From NCBI GenBank assembly GCA_947452905.1, contig CANGEP010000010.1:1-64000 (forward strand): a stretch of DNA of 64,000 nucleotides, written 5' to 3'. Shown one piece after another: positions 8,107 to 16,252 of the stretch. The notes beneath the pieces are model-generated. The model ran no database searches and had not been told where the DNA came from. It was given only the letters and a program-made list of their open reading frames with translations. This DNA comes from Bacteroidota bacterium. Lineage in GTDB: Bacteria; Bacteroidota; Bacteroidia; Chitinophagales; Chitinophagaceae. The number at the start of each line of letters is the position of its first letter. Position 1 is the stretch's first letter. The position numbers were made by a program, and so were the translations under genes.

Positions 8107-9591
8107 ATGGCAACAAGAAATTCTAACAACAACTCCCGCATTTTTGGTCAAGGCTTAACATTCGACGACGTATTGTTGATGCCCGCTTATTCTGAAACAC
8201 TTCCTTCCGAAGTGCTTATTCATGCACAGCTTACCAAAAACATCAAATTACATGTTCCAATCTTGTCTTCTGCAATGGATACGGTTACAGAGGCCAACCT
8301 TGCGATTGCTTTAGCGCGCGAAGGAGGTATTGGTATTTTGCATAAAAACATGAGCATTGAGCGTCAAGCCGAGCAAGTGCGTAAAGTAAAACGTAGCGAG
8401 AGTGGAATGATTGTTGATCCTATCACTCTCGAAGTAAACGCTACCATTGGAGATGCCCTTGTTTTAATGAAAGAAAATAAAATTGGTGGTATCCCCATTG
8501 TAGATAAAGGCAATAAGTTAGTAGGCATTTTAACCAATCGTGATTTACGTTTCGAAACAGATCGCAAACGTAAAGTGAGTGAAGTGATGACCAAAGAAAA
8601 TTTAATTATTGCGCCCGAAGGAACCGATTTAAGAAAAGCCGAAAAAATATTACGTCAATATAAAATTGAAAAATTACCTGTAGTAAGTAAGCAAGGAAAA
8701 TTAATTGGCTTAATTACGTATCGTGATATTTTACAATTAAGCGCTTTTCCTAATGCAGTAAAAGACAAGATTGGTCGTTTATTAGTAGGGGCCGCCTTAG
8801 GTATTACCAAAGATATTTTAGATCGTGCTGCAGCCTTACAAAGTGTGGGTGTTGATATTGTTTCTTTAGATAGTGCCCATGGACATAGCAAAGGAGTGAT
8901 AGAAGCTTTAAAATCACTTAAAAAGAATTTTAAAAACTTACCTGTAATTGCAGGAAATGTAGCTACTTCTCAAGGAGCGCTTGCCTTAGCCAACGCAGGT
9001 GCCGATGCTGTTAAAGTAGGAATTGGACCTGGTTCTATTTGTACTACGCGAATAGTAGCTGGTGCCGGTGTTCCACAATTAACAGCTATTATGGAAGCTA
9101 CCAAAGCTTTAAAAGGAAAAAATATTCCAGTGATTGCAGATGGTGGTATTCGTTATACAGGTGATATGGTAAAAGCATTAGCCGCTGGTGCAAACTGTGT
9201 TATGATGGGAAGCATTTTTGCTGGAACCGAAGAAAGCCCTGGTGAAACAATCATTTACGAAGGACGTAAGTTTAAAGGCTACCGTGGTATGGGATCTATT
9301 GGCGCAATGGGCCAAGGAAGCGGCGATCGTTATTTTCAGGAAGGTACTACCGATTCTAAAAAGTTTGTACCCGAAGGAATTGAAGGTCGTGTAGCTTATA
9401 AAGGAAACTTAAACGAAATTATTTATCAATTTGTGGGAGGTTTAAAAGCGGGTATGGGTTATTGTGGGGCTAAAACCATTAAGGATTTACAAAACGCCAC
9501 TTTTGTGCAAATTACCAATGCAGGCATGAAAGAATCTCACGCACACGATATTGATATTACCAAAGAAGCGCCTAATTATAGTCGTAAATAA
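8107..9591 (+). CDS. guaB: IMP dehydrogenase
   Basis: Oxidises IMP to XMP with NAD, the committed step of GMP synthesis. The 494-residue protein contains the TIM-barrel catalytic domain interrupted by two CBS domains (about 95-215). The active-site cysteine is C312 in GPGSICTTR, and the mobile flap and EGRVAYKG segments are present. The ATG was preferred over a TTG two codons upstream because that TTG is part of the -7 box. The DUF4105 gene follows after 6 nt. Regulation of this promoter by purines is not visible from sequence. Confidence 0.98.
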   Translation: MATRNSNNNSRIFGQGLTFDDVLLMPAYSETLPSEVLIHAQLTKNIKLHVPILSSAMDTVTEANLAIALAREGGIGILHKNMSIERQAEQVRKVKRSESGMIVDPITLEVNATIGDALVLMKENKIGGIPIVDKGNKLVGILTNRDLRFETDRKRKVSEVMTKENLIIAPEGTDLRKAEKILRQYKIEKLPVVSKQGKLIGLITYRDILQLSAFPNAVKDKIGRLLVGAALGITKDILDRAAALQSVGVDIVSLDSAHGHSKGVIEALKSLKKNFKNLPVIAGNVATSQGALALANAGADAVKVGIGPGSICTTRIVAGAGVPQLTAIMEATKALKGKNIPVIADGGIRYTGDMVKALAAGANCVMMGSIFAGTEESPGETIIYEGRKFKGYRGMGSIGAMGQGSGDRYFQEGTTDSKKFVPEGIEGRVAYKGNLNEIIYQFVGGLKAGMGYCGAKTIKDLQNATFVQITNAGMKESHAHDIDITKEAPNYSRK

Positions 9592-9597
9592 ACCCCA

Positions 9598-10749
9598 ATG
9601 AAAAAAATATTTTTTTTCATTCTGCTCTTGATGCTAGGCATTGCAAATCAAAGCAGCCTAAATGCACAAGACAGTACTTCCCAGGCTAAACTACAATTTA
9701 GCTTACTTACCTGTGATGCAGGCGACGATTTATATACTCTATGGGGGCACACTGCCATTAGGGTGGTAGATAGTGTAAACCATACCGATATTGTTTACAA
9801 TTTTGGAAGCTTCGATTTTAATACACCCCAATTTACAGCCAAATTTATGAGGGGTGATCTGCTTTATTTTATTAGTGCCAATACCTACTCCGATTTTTTA
9901 TACGAGTACCAATATTTTAAAAGAGATGTGCACGAGCAAGTATTAAAAATTACCGATGCTGAAAAAATAAATTGGTACACGGAATTGCAAACTAATATGA
10001 TTGGCAACAATCGATTTTACTTGTATAATTTTATTTACGATAATTGTACTACACGCATAAAAGAAGGTGTTTTTAAGCACGCCCCTGTAAACAATTATAG
10101 CATAGGCATACATTCATACAGAGAAGAAATTGTAAGCGCTTGTTATAAAGGCGGTATGGGTTGGGTAGGATTAGGTATTGATTTATTATTAGGCGCCGTG
10201 GCCGATCAATCACCCAACTTGCAACAAGAAGCGTTCTTGCCTAAATTACTTATGCAAAAAATGGCTCTTAATCCAAAATTAGTTTTAGCCACCCATTATA
10301 TTAAAAACAAAACCGAAGAGAGCGCAAAAGGTGTTTTACCCATCAATATTCTTTTAGTATTGCTTTTATTGTATGCGGGCGTTTCCTTTTCGAAAAATAA
10401 AACAGCGCTCTTTATAGGTAAAAGTATAGATCTTATACTATTATTTATTTTAGGTTTGGGAGGCTTGTTAGTGGCATATATGAGCTGGTTCTCTATGCAT
10501 GATGCCTGCCATCAAAATTTTAATATTCTTTGGTTACACCCTTTTTATTTAATAGCATTACTGAGCTATTTTATTTCTAAAAAGTGGACTAGTTATTTGG
10601 GATTATTGTTTTTTGCAACAATGCTAATAGTCACAATTGGTAATTTTTGGATCCCTCAACATTTTTCAAAAGCAGTTATAGTTTTAATGGCCATTACAAT
10701 GGTATTAAACGCTCGTTTGATATTAAAAAACAAGCATGAGCATAAGTGA
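9598..10749 (+). CDS. DUF4105 domain membrane protein
   Basis: A 383-residue protein with a signal peptide (about 1-24, ending LNAQ). A periplasmic DUF4105 domain (about 30-190) contains LYTLWGHTAIRVVD, YNFGSFDF and NFIYDNCTTRI, a conserved H, D, N and C pattern that suggests a papain-like or NlpC-like hydrolase fold. The C-terminal third has about four to five membrane helices (about 245-380). Function is unknown; the Lnb N-terminal periplasmic domain belongs to the same family in Pfam terms. It starts 6 nt after guaB and overlaps the next gene by 14 nt, so the three form one transcription unit. Confidence 0.82.
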   Translation: MKKIFFFILLLMLGIANQSSLNAQDSTSQAKLQFSLLTCDAGDDLYTLWGHTAIRVVDSVNHTDIVYNFGSFDFNTPQFTAKFMRGDLLYFISANTYSDFLYEYQYFKRDVHEQVLKITDAEKINWYTELQTNMIGNNRFYLYNFIYDNCTTRIKEGVFKHAPVNNYSIGIHSYREEIVSACYKGGMGWVGLGIDLLLGAVADQSPNLQQEAFLPKLLMQKMALNPKLVLATHYIKNKTEESAKGVLPINILLVLLLLYAGVSFSKNKTALFIGKSIDLILLFILGLGGLLVAYMSWFSMHDACHQNFNILWLHPFYLIALLSYFISKKWTSYLGLLFFATMLIVTIGNFWIPQHFSKAVIVLMAITMVLNARLILKNKHEHK

Positions 10750-11569
10750 ACCACAAACCCTCCACTATTATGATTATGGCGTGGACGAACTTGCTTATTT
10801 TGATGTAGGTAAAGGCAAGACCACTTTATTACTCATTCATGGTTTTGGAGAGGATCATTATATTTGGAAAAAACAAATAGAATTTTTAGCGCCTTATTTT
10901 AGAGTTATTGCACCTAACTTACCGGGCATTCATTGTAAAGCCTTGCCTATACATCATACCGAAAAGCCTACCATCAATCATTATGTTGAAGTAATGCACG
11001 AACTGATGCATCATTTACATATCGAAAAATATTATGTGCTGGGTCATAGCATGGGTGGCTATATAGGACTTGCCTTTGCCGACTACTATGTAAATCATGT
11101 AATTGGTTTAGGTTTAATACACTCCACTAGTTTTGAAGATAGCTCTGCCAAAAAAGAAAGTCGGTTAAAAGTAGCTGAGTTTATAGAAGAATATGGAACA
11201 CAAAAATTTTTAGAAACTTCAACCCCTAATTTATTTAGTAATAAATTTAAGAAGGAACATCCAGCCATTATTCAAGATGTTATGGATAGTATTAGTGATA
11301 CTGCCCCCGAAACCATGATACAGTTTGTAATGGCTATGCGTAATAGACCGGCTCTTACACATTTACTTACCCAAAAGCGTATTCCTATTTGGATGGTGGT
11401 TGGGGAAGAAGATATAGCCGTGCCCATAGAAGATTCTTTACAACAAACTAAACTATTACCCCCTTCCAATGTTATACTACTTAAGGAAGTGGGTCATATG
11501 GGCATGTTAGAAGCTACCCACCAATTAAATGAGGCACTTTTTAGTTTTATTCAAGCGGCAGAAAAATAA
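10736..11569 (+). CDS. Alpha/beta-fold hydrolase
   Basis: A 277-residue cytosolic hydrolase with the oxyanion-hole HGFG motif (35-38), the nucleophile elbow GHSMGG with S105, a likely catalytic Asp in VGEEDIAVP (about 222) and the catalytic His in EVGHMG (about 252). A cap domain lies between about 130 and 200. The substrate cannot be deduced: esterases, C-C hydrolases and haloperoxidase-like enzymes share this layout. Its start lies inside the 3' end of the DUF4105 gene (14-nt overlap), which suggests translational coupling. An SDR gene follows 21 nt downstream. Confidence 0.9.
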   Translation: MSISEPQTLHYYDYGVDELAYFDVGKGKTTLLLIHGFGEDHYIWKKQIEFLAPYFRVIAPNLPGIHCKALPIHHTEKPTINHYVEVMHELMHHLHIEKYYVLGHSMGGYIGLAFADYYVNHVIGLGLIHSTSFEDSSAKKESRLKVAEFIEEYGTQKFLETSTPNLFSNKFKKEHPAIIQDVMDSISDTAPETMIQFVMAMRNRPALTHLLTQKRIPIWMVVGEEDIAVPIEDSLQQTKLLPPSNVILLKEVGHMGMLEATHQLNEALFSFIQAAEK

Positions 11570-11590
11570 ATAACTTTATAAAAACAGTAT

Positions 11591-12346
11591 ATGTCAAAGA
11601 TCATTTTAGTTACAGGAGCGAGCTCAGGATTTGGAAAAGCAATAGCTGAAAAATTTGCCGCCGGAGGTTGGAATTTAATTTTAACTGCCCGCAGAAAAGA
11701 GAAACTTGAGGCAGTGGCTGCTTCACTAGAAAATAAATTTGGTGTAAAAACGCTTTGTTTAGTATTTGATATTCAAAATAAAGAAGAAGTATTTAACCAA
11801 TTAGGCAATTTACCTTTAGCGTGGCAAGCTGTTAATTTATTAGTAAACAATGCAGGACTTGCACTTGGACGCGATTCTTTTTTTGACGCCAATTTAGAAG
11901 ATTGGGAAACTATGATTGACACTAATGTTAAAGGATTATTATACGCTTCTAAAGCCGTACTCCCCTATTTAATTAAACAAGAAGGGCATATTATAAATAT
12001 TGGAAGTACAGCAGGCAAAGAAGTTTATAAAGATGGAAATGTTTACTGCGCTACTAAACATGCTGTTGATGCTATTACCAAAGCACAAAGAATAGATTTA
12101 CTCCCTTACCATATAAAAGTATCAGCCATTCATCCTGGTGCCGTTGAAACTGATTTTTCCTTGGTGCGTTTTAAAGGAGATGCTAGTAAAGCTGCGGCTG
12201 TATATGCAGGCTATACCCCTTTAAAAGCTGAGGATATTGCAGACACTGCCTGGTATGTGGCCAATGTTCCTAAACATGTTTGTATTAATGACGTGGTGAT
12301 GACCTGTTTAGCCCAAGGGAATTCAACGATGATACACAAGGATTAA
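11591..12346 (+). CDS. Short-chain dehydrogenase/reductase (YdfG-like)
   Basis: A classical 251-residue SDR with the NAD(P)-binding TGASSGFG motif (8-15), NNAG (86-89), and catalytic S139, Y152 and K156 in the YCATK context. R34-R35 after the second strand favour NADPH. Length and the TDFSLVRFKGD segment resemble YdfG, the 3-hydroxy-acid (malonic semialdehyde) dehydrogenase of E. coli. That specific activity is inference. It is the last gene of the guaB-DUF4105-hydrolase-SDR run and ends 7 nt from the convergent nucleotidyltransferase gene. Confidence 0.9.
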   Translation: MSKIILVTGASSGFGKAIAEKFAAGGWNLILTARRKEKLEAVAASLENKFGVKTLCLVFDIQNKEEVFNQLGNLPLAWQAVNLLVNNAGLALGRDSFFDANLEDWETMIDTNVKGLLYASKAVLPYLIKQEGHIINIGSTAGKEVYKDGNVYCATKHAVDAITKAQRIDLLPYHIKVSAIHPGAVETDFSLVRFKGDASKAAAVYAGYTPLKAEDIADTAWYVANVPKHVCINDVVMTCLAQGNSTMIHKD

Positions 12347-12353
12347 CAATTGA

Positions 12354-13346
12354 TTATCCGAAATCGATTTCGGTATTGTCACCAATATTTAAAGTACGAC
12401 TTAATCCTTTTACGGAGGCATCACTTCCAATAAGTGAGTTATCCAAAACCACTTCGTCTAGAGAAGTATAAGTACCAATGATACTCTCTTTAACCACCGA
12501 ACTTTTAATAGTAGCATTATTTCCAATGGTTACATGAGGGCCAATAATTGAGTTTTCTATCACACAATTATCAGCAATACTTACCGGGGGAATAATTATA
12601 CTATTCACATATAGTTCGGGATTAATAGTAATACCACCCGTCTTTTTTAGGAGTACGGCATTGGCTTCGAGTAAGGATTCTTTTTTACCGCAATCATACC
12701 AATGCTTTACTTTAAAAGAGGTAAACTCAACACCCTTCTTAATCATACAATCAAGGGCATCGGTTAAATTATATTCACCGTATGATTTAATATTTTCTGC
12801 AACTAATTGTGTGAAGCAATCAAATAAAATTTGTGACTCTTTAATTTTATACAATCCTACAAGCGCATTATTACTTTTAGGTATCGATGGTTTTTCTACG
12901 GCATGAATAATTTTTCCATCTTCATTTATCTCTACTACACCAAATTGTCGGGGGTCGTCCACTTTTTTTATGCCCAACATACTGGTAGGACTCTCCATTA
13001 CTTCTCTAATATCAAATTCGCAGATGGTATCTCCTAAAGCAATAAACACCTCATCTTCCCCTACAATATTTTTGGTTAACTGAATGGCATGTGCCGTACC
13101 CTGACGATCATTTTGATATACAAAATGAGTTTTTAAATTTGGGTAAGTAGCTTGGACATAATCCTGAATTTTTTCCCCTAAATACCCCACAATAAAAATA
13201 TACTCATCTATCCCCACCTCTTTTAACTGATCTACAATAAAACTAAGAATAGTTTTACCAGCAATAGGAATTAAAGCCTTGGGTTGGGTATAAGTATGGG
13301 GTCTTAATTTAGTGCCTGCTCCTGCTACGGGTATAATTGCCTTCAT
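12354..13346 (-). CDS. Sugar nucleotidyltransferase with left-handed beta-helix tail
   Basis: A 330-residue NDP-sugar pyrophosphorylase. The nucleotidyltransferase domain (about 1-230) has the GAGTKLRPHT activation loop, the PKALIPIAGK lysine motif and GDTI metal-site aspartate. The C-terminal part (about 245-320) has hexapeptide repeats of a left-handed beta-helix, as in RmlA-long, GlmU-like or UTP-glucose-1-phosphate enzymes. It activates a sugar 1-phosphate for glycan synthesis; which sugar and nucleotide are used is unclear. No glycan gene cluster lies nearby. The gene is convergent with the SDR and divergent from glyA. Confidence 0.88.
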   Translation of the reverse strand: MKAIIPVAGAGTKLRPHTYTQPKALIPIAGKTILSFIVDQLKEVGIDEYIFIVGYLGEKIQDYVQATYPNLKTHFVYQNDRQGTAHAIQLTKNIVGEDEVFIALGDTICEFDIREVMESPTSMLGIKKVDDPRQFGVVEINEDGKIIHAVEKPSIPKSNNALVGLYKIKESQILFDCFTQLVAENIKSYGEYNLTDALDCMIKKGVEFTSFKVKHWYDCGKKESLLEANAVLLKKTGGITINPELYVNSIIIPPVSIADNCVIENSIIGPHVTIGNNATIKSSVVKESIIGTYTSLDEVVLDNSLIGSDASVKGLSRTLNIGDNTEIDFG

Positions 13347-13479
13347 GTATCACCTTTTTGGGGAGAATAAAAATAGCAAATAACTGTTAGTAATAGCCCA
13401 TTTTTAGGGCTTTTATGCCTTTGTGTAAGTAAACTCATTGTAAATGTGGATATTAGGCGGCAAACTGTTAAAAGAAAGC

Positions 13480-13510
13480 TTTGACTAGGCCTTAGAATGA
13501 ATTATTTTTG
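13480..13510 (+). promoter_or_regulatory. glyA promoter: TTTG-N19-TATTTTTG
   Basis: A -33 TTTG at 13480-13483 and a -7 TATTTTTG at 13503-13510 are spaced exactly 19 nt. The expected transcription start is near 13516, giving a leader of about 25 nt before the ATG at 13542. An in-frame ATG at 13497 lies between the two promoter elements and so should not be translated from this transcript. Confidence 0.75.
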
Positions 13511-13541
13511 CCAAAATATTACTGATTTTAAACACAGCACC

Positions 13542-14822
13542 ATGCAAAGAGATACACTTGTTTTTGACATCATCAATCAAGAATTACAACGTCAAAGACG
13601 TGGCATAGAGTTAATCGCTTCTGAAAATTTCACCAGCTTACAAGTAATGCAAGCGATGGGTGGCGTAATGACCAATAAATATGCAGAAGGATATCCTGGT
13701 CGCAGATATTATGGTGGCTGTGAGATTGTAGATAAAACAGAAACATTAGCTATTGATCGTTTAAAAGAAGTTTTTGGTATTGAATATGCCAATGTGCAAC
13801 CTCATAGTGGTGCGCAAGCCAATGCTGCAGTTATGTTAGCTATTTTGCAACCTGGTGATGCTATTTTAGGACTGGACCTAAGCATGGGAGGTCATTTAAC
13901 CCATGGAAGTGGTGTTAACTTTTCGGGTAAAACCTATACGCCGCATTTTTATGGAGTAGTAAAAGAAACCGGATTGATTGATTATGAAATGTTAGAGTCT
14001 CAAGCAAGAGCACATAAACCAAAATTAATTATTTGTGGAGCAAGTGCTTATAGTCGTGATATTGATTATGCGCGCATCCGAAAAGTAGCCGACGAAGTGG
14101 GCGCTTTTGTGTTAGCTGATATTGCTCATCCTGCAGGTTTAATTGCGAAAGGATTATTAAGCTCACCATTTAACCATTGTCATTTTGTAACTTCTACTAC
14201 CCATAAAACTTTACGTGGACCTCGTGGCGGTGTTATTATGATGGCTAAAGATGGAGAAAATACATTAGGATTAAAAGATGTAAAAGGAAATTTAAGATTG
14301 TGGTCCAATGTAATTGATATGGCCGTGTTCCCTGGTACACAAGGTGGACCATTAGAGCATGTGATTGCTGCAAAAGCTATTGCTTTTGGCGAAATCTTAA
14401 CTGATGAGTATACTGCTTATGCCAAGCAAGTACAAAAAAATGCACAAACTATGGCAGCTGCTTTTGTAGCTAAAGGATATGAAATTATTAGTGGTGGCAC
14501 CGATAATCATTTAATGTTAATTGATTTACGTAATAAAAATATAAGTGGTAAAAAAGCCGAGCAAGTTTTAGGCCATGCCGATATAACTGCCAATAAAAAT
14601 ATGGTGCCTTACGATGATAAATCGGCCTTTGTTACATCTGGTATACGATTTGGGGTGGCCGCTATTACTACACGTGGTATGAATGAAAATCATATTCCAT
14701 TTGTAGTAGAAGCCATCGATAAAGTATTGATGAACGCCGATAATGAAACCATTTTAGCAGATACTAAAAAAGAAGTAAATAAATTCATGGAACAGTTTGT
14801 ACTATATCCTGAATTAGGTTAA
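13542..14822 (+). CDS. glyA: Serine hydroxymethyltransferase
   Basis: PLP enzyme that interconverts serine and glycine, charging THF to methylene-THF, the substrate of FolD encoded upstream. The 426-residue length is normal. The PLP lysine is K222 in [14 protein letters not shown], with the [11 protein letters not shown]sp/His PLP contacts upstream. The start MQRDTLVFD was selected because an ATG 15 codons upstream lies within the promoter and its extra residues do not match the family. A strong terminator follows. Flanking regions hold no obvious glycine riboswitch. Confidence 0.97.
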   Translation: MQRDTLVFDIINQELQRQRRGIELIASENFTSLQVMQAMGGVMTNKYAEGYPGRRYYGGCEIVDKTETLAIDRLKEVFGIEYANVQPHSGAQANAAVMLAILQPGDAILGLDLSMGGHLTHGSGVNFSGKTYTPHFYGVVKETGLIDYEMLESQARAHKPKLIICGASAYSRDIDYARIRKVADEVGAFVLADIAHPAGLIAKGLLSSPFNHCHFVTSTTHKTLRGPRGGVIMMAKDGENTLGLKDVKGNLRLWSNVIDMAVFPGTQGGPLEHVIAAKAIAFGEILTDEYTAYAKQVQKNAQTMAAAFVAKGYEIISGGTDNHLMLIDLRNKNISGKKAEQVLGHADITANKNMVPYDDKSAFVTSGIRFGVAAITTRGMNENHIPFVVEAIDKVLMNADNETILADTKKEVNKFMEQFVLYPELG

Positions 14823-14843
14823 AAATTAGGGACGAAATTAGTG

Positions 14844-14872
14844 AAGCCTCTCCTTTTGGAGGGGCTTTTTTG
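14844..14872 (+). terminator. Intrinsic terminator downstream of glyA
   Basis: A 10-bp stem (AAGCCTCTCC with GGAGGGGCTT, one G-U pair) closes a TTTT loop and is followed by a T run. It sits 21 nt after the glyA stop. Confidence 0.9.
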
Positions 14873-14908
14873 TAATAATGAATTCAAAAAAAGAGGTAAC
14901 TTTATAAC

Positions 14909-15310
14909 ATGATACAAAGAATACAATCCATTTGGTTGCTACTTGCCAGCGCCGCCGCCTTTTCGGTATTGCGTTTCCCCTTTTATTATACGCCCACTCC
15001 TTTTGCACTAGAGATAAATGGAGCTGCACAGTATAGTACATTAATCTCTTTGGCTTTTAGCGCTTGCTTAAGCTTTATAACTATTTTTTTATACAGCAAT
15101 CGCATGTTGCAATTAAAAGTGGTTATTGTTAACTTTTTACTTTCTATCTTAATTGGCTATTTCATTTATAAAGTAGTAGTGGCTAACCCTGGTGGTGGCT
15201 TTACCCTTCCTTCATTGGCTTTATTTGTAATTCCTATATTGCAAATATTAGCTATGATTAGAATTTACAAGGACGATGTATTAGTAAAGAGTGCCGATAG
15301 ATTAAGATAA
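14909..15310 (+). CDS. DUF4293 family membrane protein
   Basis: A 133-residue integral membrane protein of DUF4293, a family restricted mainly to Bacteroidota. The characteristic N-terminus MIQRIQSIWLLLAS is present. Four membrane helices are evident (about 8-25, 42-62, 70-90 and 96-117), with a short polar C-terminus ending KSADRLR. Function is unknown. It lies between the glyA terminator and the M23-like gene, 21 nt upstream of the latter, so the two may be co-transcribed. No catalytic motif is visible. Confidence 0.85.
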   Translation: MIQRIQSIWLLLASAAAFSVLRFPFYYTPTPFALEINGAAQYSTLISLAFSACLSFITIFLYSNRMLQLKVVIVNFLLSILIGYFIYKVVVANPGGGFTLPSLALFVIPILQILAMIRIYKDDVLVKSADRLR

Positions 15311-15331
15311 ATTGTTTCTAAAATACCCTGC

Positions 15332-16252
15332 ATGAAAAATAAAATTGCTTTTTTGGGTGTACTTATTTTTTTTACTTTTACTTCCTTTGCGCAATCTAAT
15401 TTAATTGCAATTCAAAATGAAAATAATGCAGATGGAAGCGTTAGCATTAGTGCCGATAATTTTGCTGGCTGTAAGTATACTGTAAAACTTAGTTTTAATA
15501 GTTTATCTGGATTTGCAAACACAGGGGGAATGAACCCATACATTACAGTTATAAATCCTGGCAAAACTCAAGTCACAAAATTAATGCCCGATCAAAATGC
15601 AGGCTATCGTTCCTTAAATTATAACTATAGCTTTTACGCTGGTATTTATTTTAGAAAAGCGCCTACGAATTATGCCCATTACCTACTTCCTGTTACAGCT
15701 GGTAAAACAACGCTAGTAACTAAGGTTACTGCTTTAAGTAATTTAATGGGTCAAAAACAAGAGTCATTTTTTTATGCACAAGGCTTTTCCTATGCATTAG
15801 GTGATACTATATGTGCTACAAGAGCAGGGTATGTATACAATATTAATGATCAATTAAAACAAGGCGAAGGAGGCAATACTGTGTTTACCGACGGTCGTAA
15901 TAAAATATATATTCAACATAAAGATGGCACTTTAGGATATTATACAATTTTAGCACCTATAAATTGTTTAGTACAAAATGGGGATTATGTTATACCCGGC
16001 CAACCCATTGCCATTTTTAATAAGGCTGCCGAAAAATACACCATGTTATTTTCAACTTATTATTTGGATGAAGAAAAAATTAGATCCGAAAATCCCAAAG
16101 AGGCTTATAAAGCGCTCCCTACCAATTATTATTTAAATGAAAATGCACCCTCCACTACCTTAGTGGAAAATCAAAAATATGAGTCGGTAAAATCTCTCCC
16201 CGTAATCGCCGAAGAATTAAGTAAAAGAGATAAGAAAAAATTAGGGCTATAA
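15332..16252 (+). CDS. M23 (LytM)-like secreted protein, probably catalytically inactive
   Basis: A 306-residue secreted protein with a signal peptide (about 1-20, ending SFAQ), a beta-rich middle part and an M23 peptidase-like core at about 160-235. The core shows GDTICATRAGYVYNI, IYIQHKDGTLGYYT and NGDYVIPGQPIAIF, the usual order of strands in M23. Only the His of IYIQHKDG is clear: the expected catalytic YxHL segment reads YYTILAP, and no HxxxD zinc motif is found. Degenerate LytM proteins such as EnvC activate amidases or act as scaffolds, so a regulatory role is plausible. It overlaps the convergent uvrA gene by 6 nt. Confidence 0.7.
   Translation: MKNKIAFLGVLIFFTFTSFAQSNLIAIQNENNADGSVSISADNFAGCKYTVKLSFNSLSGFANTGGMNPYITVINPGKTQVTKLMPDQNAGYRSLNYNYSFYAGIYFRKAPTNYAHYLLPVTAGKTTLVTKVTALSNLMGQKQESFFYAQGFSYALGDTICATRAGYVYNINDQLKQGEGGNTVFTDGRNKIYIQHKDGTLGYYTILAPINCLVQNGDYVIPGQPIAIFNKAAEKYTMLFSTYYLDEEKIRSENPKEAYKALPTNYYLNENAPSTTLVENQKYESVKSLPVIAEELSKRDKKKLGL

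Noticed and set aside
13395..13411. Hairpin AGCCC/GGGCT between divergent genes
   Set aside because: The stem is only 5 bp with a weak T run and no gene ends just before it; likely chance.
13497..13541. Fifteen-codon N-terminal extension of glyA
   Set aside because: The upstream ATG lies inside the promoter (between the -33 and -7 elements) and the residues do not fit the family.
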